Source: Dermanyssus gallinae
Taxonomy: Eukaryota; Arthropoda; Arachnida; Mesostigmata; Dermanyssidae
NCBI GenBank assembly: GCA_003439945.1
Contig: QVRM01001257.1
Span: 124,001 to 188,000 of the forward strand
Length of the DNA: 64,000 nt
Direction of reading: 5' to 3'
Shown: in pieces, positions 48,690-64,000 of the stretch
How the letters are laid out: each line of letters starts with the position of its first letter
Numbering within the stretch: position 1 is the first letter of the stretch
Notes under the pieces: model-generated
What the model was told of the DNA's origin: nothing
The model's input: the letters and a program-made list of their open reading frames with translations, nothing else
The model's database searches: none
Translations under genes and position numbers: made by a program

Positions 48690-48856
48690 TTAGCTTAGGC
48701 TTCGATGTAATGCCAAAGTAATCCCGAGCCTGGGGGGGGGGGGGGGGAGGAATCCGGGTTTAGTGGGTTTGCGAGTCTCACACTAGTCACGCAGGCTGCT
48801 ACTGGCGCATGTGCATCATGCATTCCCGAAACCTCCCAGAATTAACAAAAAAAAAA
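48690..48856. repeat. SINE-D copy 2 with G17 run
   Basis: It shares GAGGAATCCGGGTTTAGTGG, CACACTAGTCACGCAGGCT and CATGTGCATCATGCATTCCC with the copy at 13 kb, without the inserted right arm. A run of about 17 G lies at 48733-48749. The tail is A-rich. Confidence 0.65.
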
Positions 48857-48936
48857 GCCTCCGCTTTCTCGGGTCACTATTGAAGTTAATTCACGATATA
48901 TTGGTATTACATTTTTATATTCTTGAGTTGATCTTT

Positions 48937-48942
<6 letters not shown>

Positions 48943-48985
<43 letters not shown>

Positions 48986-48995
48986 ATATATATTA
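48943..48995. repeat. (TA)n microsatellite
   Basis: About 50 bp of TA with one GTG interruption. Confidence 0.95.
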
Positions 48996-49636
48996 ATGCC
49001 GAACTAAAGCAAGAGAGCTAGTTAATATTTAATAAGACTGCAAATACCTATCCTGTCTACAATCCTGTCTAACGCAGCATTTAGTACATTTCCAAAGGGT
49101 AACCATAGTAAGTGTAGCTTATTAAAAGTAAGTCCTGAAATAAGCACCAAATATTAGGCATGTAGCAATAAAATATTCGTTCAGAAGGTCACGGGGAGGC
49201 AGCGCACAGATGCACTAGGTGGCACCCGTTTACGTACCTATTTGATTCTTCCGATGAAAGCCGTAAACAAGATCAAATTAGATCAAACTGGCTTTACGTT
49301 TTGAGACTTGTAGAAGCAGATTTTAGCTTGCTGCCCCCGTAACTTACTTAGGTAATGTTTGAAACGGATTTCGTCAAAATTGACAAGATTACATACACCT
49401 ACTTTCACATGAAAGTGCATAAAATATTTTAATCGGCAAAACGGTGCACTGGAAACAGGTTTTGATAGGGTATAAATCGTGAGTCGAACTTCAGCACATT
49501 ACACAACGTAAGCGCATTTATTTTTTGATAGCTAAACAATATATATATATATATAACTGCACACGTTCTCGGAAGACAATTGTAGCTCCATTCGTATTCT
49601 TAATAAAAGTTAACCATTGTGTATCTTATTCGGAAA

Positions 49637-49690
<54 letters not shown>

Positions 49691-50865
49691 GATAATAAAA
49701 AAGTCTAGGCCGAAATATCGCTTAACTCTAAGTTCCGCTGTTTTCTAATAAACGACACGTTCCCGCATTAGCGCCACTTTGACACATTTCAACGAAATCG
49801 TATGAGCTAGATACTAAGTGCGCACAAAAGACGGCACTAAAAATTGCGTCAAATGCGGATCTATCTGGATAGAGCGCGTTATTGTGGCCAACGATTGCGA
49901 GCACCCACTTGTTTAAACAATAGAATTTAAACCATGACAGAAATATGTGGCAACGACCACCACACCATGGCAACAGTATCAATTCGTAATACTTCAATAA
50001 GCGCTGTGTGCACAATGTGCGAAGGCCGCGTAAGCAAAAAAAAAAAACACAAACAAACAATCCAGTGACTACCGGAATATCGACGAGAAACAGTGGCAGT
50101 TGATAAAAAATCAGCGGGAGCAATAATGGATGACTCAGGCAATCATCGATGAAGGGATGATGTGGACCGAGGCACGTGTGTGTATAGTGAGTAGGGTACG
50201 GTAGGCCTGCTCACGTGACTTACGCGAGAGAGACTCCACAGTGATGTGTACATAAACTGACGCCTACAGGCGGATATTGTACAATATACGAAGAATCGTC
50301 ACGGACCCGTTGGTCACCGTGGAATGAGGCGTGTCGTGTCGGTAACGAATGGCCAAAAAATGTTTTAGGCTAGCACGGTACAGCGCTTGTAGTTTGTCTG
50401 TATGTCTTGGGATGGGACCAGTGTTTTTTTTTATGATTGCATGATTGATTGACTGATTGATTGATTGATTCGTTAATTTGCCGACGATTCGGCTGGAAGC
50501 GCTGGATTAAGGCCATTGCATCGACGTTTGCAGACTCATCGAATCGTTTAGTTACTGCCGCCCGATCCAAGTAATCCGTATGTGTCGCTTCATCGTGAAC
50601 TGTGTGCTCTTTTCTGTACGTACACTTCTGTTGACGTACTAGATGTATCTACATGTATGACATGCATCTATCCATCCATGATATACGAGTATACACTTCG
50701 GGACACAAAACAAGTTAGCACCCCGCCCAGTAGCGCATCTGCCTTATACAGCATAGTTTGTGCTCACAATAGTAGCGCCATATTACTTACTGCCAAATGA
50801 CTACACGATTCGAAACACTAGAATGAAGCTAGCTCTCTAAGGCACGACGACCTTGAAACGTTGAA
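48996..50865. other. No recognised gene
   Basis: (TA)n at 49539-49553 and 49643-49687. A 131-codon hydrophobic minus-strand frame (49728-50123) has no motif and crosses a poly-A run, so I doubt it. (ATTG)n lies at 50444-50470. Confidence 0.4.
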
Positions 50866-50869
50866 GCGA

Positions 50870-51425
50870 TACGTTCCATTCTCAAACCTCGAAAAACCGC
50901 TCGGTCTTATGAATTCTACAGGACGTTCTATTCGCGAATATGGCTAGGACGTTTGTCTAGGGTGCCGATAGACGGGTAAAACGCCGGTGTACCGGCGGGA
51001 TGAGGAGAGCGGTATGCGCAAACAATTGTGGAGCGTGTCAAGTTAGGCAGCCGTTCAATCATGGGCAACAAAGCCGAGCTCGTGGAGATTTTTGTTTGTA
51101 TACGGTTATTGTGGAAGGCGAGGTTTGTCCGCTCAACGGTACGTTGATCCGATTCTGGCGCCCCACGTGGTGCCTTATGTAAAGGGCTGTTGGTGACAAC
51201 TTCCTCTCTGTGAACAATAATACCAGGCTGCACACTGCTGCAACTAGAGTAGCCAACATGTTATCCCGGCCCGAATCCCATGGAGCATGTAAGAGATAAG
51301 CTTAAACGAGACGATTTAAGCTTTTCAACTCCAGCAACACTTCCGGAGCTTATGGATGCTACGCGCGAAGAGTAGATTATCTCACACACAGCATTTTATT
51401 GATGAGTTAATTGAATCAATGCCAA
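50870..51425 (+). pseudogene. Tc1-like transposase remnant
   Basis: Reading the plus strand across frameshifts gives the end of a Tc1-type transposase: YVDPILAPHVVPYVKG (about 51140-51185), then RAVGDNFLSVNNNTRLHTAA, where Asn replaces the catalytic Asp of the usual 'Q-D-N-A-R-P-H' motif. Next comes GPNPMEHVRDKLKR (the 'N-P-I-E-H-x-W-D-x-L-x-R' block, third acidic residue kept), and finally PATLPELMDATREE followed by a stop where Trp is expected. No inverted repeats were found. It is dead. Confidence 0.75.
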
Positions 51426-51517
51426 GTCGCATGGTGGCTAATAGGGAGTATATAGTCAAATGCACTATTAAAATATTTAAAACTATAAAATTCAACAGTT
51501 TTTTAGAACATAGATAG

Positions 51518-51548
<31 letters not shown>

Positions 51549-52404
51549 TTCATCTTTTTTACTTAAATATTTTAAACAACTAAAACAAAACAAATTTTAA
51601 GGCAACATTCAAGTCGTGTTTTTTGAAGCCGATTTAATTCTCTCTTCAGTACTGTCCTCAATTTAACCATAACGTAACTTCTGTGAGTACAACGTATGCC
51701 TAAAGTTCAATGTGATGTATAAATATGTAGACGGATGGGTAGATAGACATAGACACATCGAGACATCGGTGGAAAAGAACGCAATCGACCGAGATCGAAT
51801 CTAGTCGGCGGTAGCCCTAATCCATCATGTAGGAAGGGCCACGTTGCATTTGCGCAGATGCTAGATGCTAGTCTACGACGCTAGGCGACGGGGCCGAGGA
51901 GCTCTGACGGTCTTGTCGGCGATCACTGCAGGCGGCGGCGGTATAAGAAGAGCAGAGATAGTGGACGCTCTCCATCCAAATCGATTGCCGGCTTGAAATG
52001 ACAACCAACCTCTGACCTCTGCTCGACACACCGCAAGCTTATCCATCGCAAGCTAACGATACGCGAATCAGGCCGCAGTTGGAGCCGCACAGGTGTGCCT
52101 GTAAACAACACTACCTCTCTCGTGGTGTTGACGTACGTGGCGTCGATCACAAACAGCGGATAGATCGGGTAGCTTCGACTTAGGAGTAACGCAAAACGCG
52201 ACGAAACTCGAGGTCGAAAATCGAGCGAGCTTTTCGAGGACATTCAGCCATCGAGATTTCTTTGCTGTCTTGGCACGGCCCTTTTTGCTGCCGGCCACAG
52301 GAAGCCCACCGGGTCCCAGTATAGTCAAAGGGCCGCGGATGTCTTTATTGTTCTTGTTGCCGTTGTTTCTCTCAGTGAGTTAGTGTTTACTCCACACACG
52401 CGCC
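51426..52404. other. Upstream region of the thyroglobulin-domain gene
   Basis: (TA)n at 51521-51545, then AT-rich sequence to 51700 and GC-richer sequence to 52400, where the promoter and 5' leader of the next gene should lie. I see no certain TATA box or initiator. Minus-strand frames at 51923-52585 overlap each other and show no motif. Confidence 0.4.
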
Positions 52405-52770
52405 ATGATGTCACGGATGCGAGTCTCGGTGTCAGGAATGGTGACGTGGCGCTTTCTACCTCTACTCCTTGTTCTACTTGCCGTCCTGGTACGGGCTGTA
52501 GACATCGACAAGAACAGCGACGACCACCACGACCCCAGCGGTGGTCAAACGACAACCGTGGCGCCTTCTCCAACAACGACGACACCCGGAACCTGCTCGA
52601 CGGAATTTGATGACGACGCTGATGATCACGAGGATGAGGAGGAGCCTGGAGACCCTCGGGAGCTGGCAGAGTGTCGCGCCGTTAACAAAGGCAAATGGTG
52701 TACCTGCCGCAAGTTGATGCGTTTCGTCGAGACGAAGCTAGGCAAGGAGCTTGGACTCTACTTTCCCACG
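52405..52770 (+). CDS. Thyroglobulin-domain gene, exon 1
   Basis: 122 codons ending at GLYFPT with a consensus donor GTAAGTGTG at 52771. It carries the signal peptide, the Thr-rich and acidic linker and the first domain cysteine. The frame stays open past the donor for only four codons. Confidence 0.88.
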
Positions 52771-55700
52771 GTAAGTGTGTAACTGTCGGACTACTTGCCT
52801 CGCCTCGCCTCGCGTAGGGCCCTTTCCTGTGCTGGCGTGCGCCGACAGATGGTGTTGGCCGTGCCGCCAAGTTGACGCCGCAGTGGCGCGCAGTGCCATT
52901 CATCACGCAGAACAGCCAGCAGAGAGTGCATTGTTGTGTCGTGTTTGCGCCTGGCGCGTCTGGTGTGTCTGTCTTTTTAATATTGCTAATATTAGCATCA
53001 CCACCATCATCATCGTCATCATCATCAGAAGCCAACCCGGGTCTACTATACCCTACTCGCGCAAACATTGCCAACAACAACAACAACAACAACAACAAAA
53101 ACAATATTAATTGTAAGAGTGACAACAACAACAACGGGAACAACCTGCAGACTTACAAAGTATTAGTTGGGACAACGTGCACGCAACTGCAGTATTACAT
53201 TTTTAAAATTCAGCGATAAATTACAGTATATTTTGTACAAACGTTAACCAATTTCCATAGACTGCTTTTTGCAACTTTAACCAATTTAACATAGACTGCT
53301 TTAAAGTTGTGTCAAGCCGGATTTTAACCTGCGAAGATTGCTTCCTCCCGCCTTCACCAAGCTCACAAAAAATATATATGTATTTATACATACATATACA
53401 GTCTACGGAATGCTATGGAAATCTTACTGCCGCCGCGCATGCTGTGGACTGCGTGTGGTTAGTGCAATGGTATTCCCCACCTGAAATATCACGATATCGA
53501 TAAAAGTCGAATATAAAGGCTCATTTTCATTCGTTAGCTGTGAGAACATCCAGCGACACCCAAACTCCCGGACGCAATAATGGGCCTATTATTAAGGCTA
53601 AGTCCGGAGGTTGAGACTTGGACAGCCCAAGTCTAGCTTTCGAGACACGACGGATGCTCTAATGCATATAGCTCCCGTCTCGACACCCGCTCGAAGCAGC
53701 CCACATCACGCAGCGGGTCAACACCATATAGCGCCGTCTCCCGAGTAGTTAGGATCTCCCAGTAATTTACCTGCATGCCTGCCGCAACGTATTTGCGTTC
53801 GCCGCTACTACCTTGCTTGATCCCGCCCGTCCCTCCCCTCCAGTCTGTTAATAGCCGGTCATCGCTCTTGTTTTTAGAGGCCGCCCAGACCTGTATTCGC
53901 TGGTCAGCCAGCGCATCCCCTGAGACTAGACCCCTTTGTCGGCCTGGAGGGCATACGTGCAGGGGACCACACGTGCAGGGGGGCCACACGAACCGGCTGC
54001 TGTCCTCATAATTTGGAATCTCCGTCGAGAAGAAAAGTCGAGCAACACCTCTATGAAATGTGGAATAGCGGCATCTGCCCAACCTGCGCTAGTTCTAGAG
54101 ATTTGTTCACGATTGTCTCCAATACGCCCAGGGTCACCTTATCTCTCATCTTAGCTCTCCTGGGTCGACGCGTCTCACTACCAGATAGCGTTGTGTTCAC
54201 AGGGGCGCCTCTGATGCGTCCATGACATTCGAGGCATCAATGTGCCATTGACGCCCGGAAGATAGCAGTTGCTACCGACGGCATGTAGAGGACCGGAAAA
54301 ATGATGGCAACTAAGGGTTAAAGAGCACAGGGGTGGTCCATCAATACTTCACCTGTAGTGTCTACAGCCGTGTCCGACCTGCAGTCGTGGTGCCGCTCTT
54401 TTAGAATTTCTCGATATATATATTTCCTCTAGTTGTTTGTTTTTCTCTAGTTGAGTATGAAAACAGAGCGTCCAGTAAACTGGGTTAGCGCTGTAACAAC
54501 CCGGGAACGCATTCAACCGAGCCCTTGAAACATGCAGACTCATTGGATTTTTATAAACCTCACTATGCACGATGCTACCTTAGCCAAAAGCAGATGACGG
54601 CATCGTACATATCCAAAAAGCCTAAATCCAAAACGACTCGAGGAATAGTTCATGCACGTTTTGGAAACCCCTCGCCAGAATCCTACGTGCGTCTAGTATG
54701 CTGTACTAGATTTGTTCGGTCTTCGTAAAAGAACGTGCATTACGGTAAAATATTGCAAAACAGAAAAAGTTACGTTCGGCTTTATAACGAACTAGGCGTC
54801 AAGATCATCTAGTAAGGATTTCCTATACCTAGTGAGTTAACAATTTTAATTGCCAGGGAAAACGCTTTTTCATATCATGCACAAGTTCTGTGCATTCTGC
54901 CTGTTACGGCTTATCTGTTCCATGCATTCTGTCTGTTACAAAACACTTCAATCAACAATATACACAACTAGGTAAGTTTCGGTCACAATATTGATCTAAG
55001 AAGGCTAACGGTTGCGCGACGTGCAGGAGTAGTAGTTGCTCCTCTTGAGCTACCTGTAAAGCAACCGATGACAGAACATGTACTGGGCATTTTGCACACC
55101 TACTTGACAAGAAGCATGACGTCAATGTGCATCGACGAGGTTCTAAATCTGATTTCAAATATATGACCTAGATTTGAACGGTATCACAAACCCCCTGAAG
55201 TAATGCCACAAGTATCCCGGTCATGTAAATTAGGGGGTCACCAGGTTTTTAGTGGGTTTGAGAGTCCCACACTACCCAGACCAACGGGTGTGCGTTATGC
55301 ATTTTTGTTCCTGGCCCCTGTAAAAAAATAACTACAAACTAGGAAAGCGGCGATAATGCTGGACTGTACTATGCCTAACACATAGCATTAACACAAACAC
55401 TCTCACAGACAGTGGTCTATAAGTCTTGCTTAATCGTTAGGTGCCACGCCTCGGCATATACTAGTACTACTACGTTATATTATCACGCTATATTAGTGGT
55501 ACGACCATATTCGAGAGCGATGCCACGCGGTTCAGGAAGAACATTTCAGTCGGGAACATGAGTAAACGCCAAGCCACGAAATCTAATTTCGCCTGCCAGG
55601 AACGCTAACATTGCTGCCATCTGGAATATTCTCAGGTTCCACGTGAACCACGTGGCCTAGATAGAAATGTACTTGAATGTTCCTTGTCAGCGAAGTGAAC

Positions 55701-55869
55701 CGCTACGCGCGGTCTTAGATTAAAAAAAACGTATATTAAAAAAACGACACAGATATGTTCATACGGTCTACATACGTGGGTGTCCCACTCGAGATGAGTC
55801 ACTTTAGAGACTACCTTTACGTCGACATTGCCACGAACAGGTTAGAAGACAAATGCTTTTCTGATGATG

Positions 55870-55938
<69 letters not shown>

Positions 55939-56402
55939 TTAATAATAATAATAATATTTAATAATAATAACGATAATAATAATATAGTGTTAACTATACT
56001 TGTAATATGTGTTGTAGGACGTTCCCTGGTTTTTAATAAATTGACCCAAAAAAACCTAGTATACGAACACGGCATGCAACCATATTATTGAAAATCGATG
56101 GCATTCTAGCGTGCACTTATACTTCTACAGTTGGCACAGTAGGCTTCAGTCGGAGTCAAAAGAAAAAAGACAGGAAAAGGCTTCAATGGTTTCAGAGCAA
56201 GGATTTTCTTGAACTGAGTAACACATACAGGCAAAGAAGAATTTCAGGGAATCGCTTTTAAAGAAACGTTTAATTAAATATACAAGTTAGATTGGATAAC
56301 CCATTAAACAATCAAGAAGAAGAATAAACTAACTGTAAAAAATGCTTGATACGGTCTTTACGACAACAACCTTATTCTGTAGTGAATCACATAAAACGTA
56401 TG

Positions 56403-56484
<82 letters not shown>

Positions 56485-56665
56485 GAGTCAGTGGTTCGTG
56501 TAAACCCGTTTCTGTGTTGATTTTCAGTGCGGTCGCTGGAAACCAAAGCTGTTCCTCCCGAAACAGTGCAGTGGAGCGACGTGCTGGTGTGCACATCCGA
56601 AAACCGGGCAGATGAAGCCCGGTACTCTCAGGGAAAGCGACAACATGAAGGACTTAAAGTGCTAG
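52405..56665 (+). CDS. Secreted protein with one thyroglobulin type-1 domain (two exons)
   Basis: Exon 1 is 52405-52770 and exon 2 is 56528-56665, joined in phase 0 across a 3757-bp intron (CCCACG|GTAAGT ... TTTTCAG|TGC). The product has 167 residues. Residues 1 to about 31 form a signal peptide (WRFLPLLLVLLAVLVRA core). Next come an acidic/His stretch, a Thr/Pro-rich stretch (TTTVAPSPTTTTPGT, likely O-glycosylated) and a strongly acidic DDDADDHEDEEE run. The C-terminal part is a thyroglobulin type-1 domain. Its six cysteines are one in exon 1 (CRKLMRF), one at the first codon of exon 2, then KQC, CWC and the last residue. The signature PKQCSGATCWC and a later PGT are intact. Such domains often inhibit cysteine or aspartic proteases or bind growth factors; which applies here is unknown. 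Two further Cys pairs lie before the domain. ATG 52408 and 52417 are alternative starts. Confidence 0.88.
53633..54082 (-). CDS. Unsupported ORF in GC-rich intronic island
   Basis: A 149-residue minus-strand frame inside the intron. It includes ADQRIQVWAASKNKSDDRLL and VDPLRDVGCFERVSRREL, which read like protein, but no family is recognised and the plus strand is also open here. It could be a retrotransposon remnant or chance. Confidence 0.18.
   Translation of the reverse strand: MGRCRYSTFHRGVARLFFSTEIPNYEDSSRFVWPPCTCGPLHVCPPGRQRGLVSGDALADQRIQVWAASKNKSDDRLLTDWRGGTGGIKQGSSGERKYVAAGMQVNYWEILTTRETALYGVDPLRDVGCFERVSRRELYALEHPSCLES
55193..55330. repeat. SINE-D copy 3, diverged
   Basis: It shares GAAGTAATGCCAC, GGTTTTTAGTGGGTTTGAGAG and CCACACTA with the other two copies and ends in an A run. 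Confidence 0.5.
55868..55985. repeat. (AAT)n microsatellite
   Basis: About 30 near-perfect triplets with slight decay at the right end. Confidence 0.95.
56406..56482. repeat. (TA)n microsatellite just before a splice acceptor
   Basis: About 75 bp of TA ending 45 bp upstream of the exon 2 acceptor at 56527. Length changes here would alter the branch-point region. Confidence 0.95.
56528..56665 (+). CDS. Thyroglobulin-domain gene, exon 2
   Basis: 45 codons and TAG. Starts CGRWKPKLFLPKQC and ends MKDLKC, holding five of the six domain cysteines. The same bases have a longer open frame in another phase, but only this phase joins exon 1 and yields the conserved domain. Confidence 0.9.
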   Translation, partial: CGRWKPKLFLPKQCSGATCWCAHPKTGQMKPGTLRESDNMKDLKC

Positions 56666-56766
56666 GCGACTTCAACAAGATGATCCTCGATCTCGGCTGC
56701 TTCCCACACGTCGGATAGAATATACTAATTTGCACACTATATGTGTCTGTATGGACTTTGGCAATA

Positions 56767-58155
<1,389 letters not shown>

Positions 58156-58260
58156 CTATAAACCTCCATTACACTATAGACCTCCATTACGCTATAAACC
58201 TCCATTACACTATAGACCTCCATTACGCTATAAACCTCCATTACACTATAAACCTCCATT
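58156..58260 (+). repeat. 18-bp tandem repeat, 5.8 copies, 36-bp higher order
   Basis: Units read CTATAAACCTCCATTACA, alternating with a version carrying G in ATAGACC and ATTACG. In one frame (58061-58318) it encodes a YKPPLH/YRPPLR hexapeptide repeat. The surrounding frame has no other sign of being a gene. Confidence 0.95.
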
Positions 58261-58755
58261 CGACGACGGGCTAGGTACCGTGGTTCCTAGCTTGGCTTCC
58301 ATCGTCTGCTCTGTTTAAGTAACAACACACAGTCCACGAGACGTTACGGGAGTGTTGACCATGTGCCACGTCTGCTCCATATTCAATGGTGCGCCTAGTT
58401 TCTTCACTCGCTTTCTCTCTCGCTCTCCCTTTTCCTTTTTGTTTGAGTTTGTATCTTGGCTCTGTGTCAATTTACTATGTGTCTTGAAACTCCTTTTCAT
58501 TCGCCCTCAAGATATGCCGATGGAGTAAATATTTCGACTCAACGATCTCCCGTACGGTCACCATCGCTTCTACTTATAATACTAGTAGTATGTGAAGCGA
58601 GACGTCCACGATCAGAGGCAAGTTTTCGAAGAATCGTTCAATAACAAGCCCACAGCACAAAAAAGCATGGACTCAAAACTGGATGAATGTACCCCAGGGC
58701 GGGCCGCCAGCGAGTGGACAGGCGGCGTAAGCAAGAGTCGAACGCAAGTTGCCGA
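58261..58755. other. Probable 3' untranslated and intergenic region of GART
   Basis: Downstream of the GART stop on the minus strand. I see no clear AATAAA on that strand before 58261, so the 3' end is undefined. Confidence 0.4.

Positions 58756-64000
<5,245 letters not shown>

Larger units (their letters stand above)
52771..56527 (+). other. Intron of the thyroglobulin-domain gene
   Basis: It contains CAT/CAA triplet runs (53000-53110), a GC-rich island (53630-54240), a SINE-D copy (55193-55330), an (AAT)n tract and a (TA)n tract ending 40 bp before the acceptor. The acceptor reads GTTTCTGTGTTGATTTTCAG. Direct joining of the flanking exons gives a continuous domain, so no extra exon is needed. 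Confidence 0.75.

Noticed and set aside
49728..50123. 131-codon hydrophobic minus-strand frame
   Set aside because: It reads through a poly-A/T run, lacks any motif, and no splice or promoter signal supports it.
56527..56718. Plus-strand ORF from ATG 56527 over exon 2
   Set aside because: It is in a different phase from the conserved thyroglobulin domain and shows no similarity of its own.

Overview
This is a eukaryotic, almost certainly animal, nuclear window. Split genes with GT-AG introns, tRNA-derived SINEs, several Tc1/mariner transposons, non-LTR retrotransposon remnants and an R2-type 28S rDNA junction all point that way. An arthropod is the best guess from the R2, irritans-type mariner and Tc3-like elements. 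I cannot name the species. Most of the 64 kb is non-coding: long (TA)n tracts, TTG/CAA, (TAA)n, GA and poly-C repeats, and decayed mobile elements.

Two real genes are recognisable, both near the right end. At 52405-56665 (+) a two-exon gene encodes a small secreted protein: signal peptide, Thr-rich and acidic stretch, then one thyroglobulin type-1 domain formed exactly across the intron. At 58756-63261 (-) five exons encode the C-terminal glycinamide ribonucleotide formyltransferase domain of GART. Its 5' exons lie beyond the right edge or were not seen. All splice phases agree.

Transposons. A mariner with a perfect 28-bp inverted repeat lies at 46763-48031, damaged only by two stops and one lost catalytic residue. 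A Tc3-like element with inverted repeats of about 160 bp is at 8976-10502. Decayed mariners are at 27485-28330 and 59229-59870, a decayed Tc1-like transposase at 50870-51420, and a MITE at 62416-62847. An R2/R4-type retrotransposon with a restriction-like endonuclease lies at 7191-8945 (-). LINE reverse transcriptase fragments lie near 2.4, 5.0, 6.7, 15.2, 25.4, 43.6 and 48.3 kb. Four repeat families, called SINE-A to SINE-D here, have two or three copies each.

The most unusual locus is 59871-60535, inside a GART intron. A mariner is cut off and followed by 24 bases identical to 28S rRNA just upstream of the R2 insertion site. A GC-rich segment follows that can pair like an HDV-type self-cleaving ribozyme, and then a degenerate second 28S-like stretch. 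I read it as an off-target R2-type or R2-derived insertion that kept its ribozyme-processed 5' end.

Other points: three fold-back palindromes, two of them built from SINE sequence; a G-quadruplex-like loop; 41-bp and 18-bp tandem repeats; and repeated nesting of TA-target transposons in (TA)n tracts. Several short ORFs, some with signal-peptide-like starts, are listed at low confidence.
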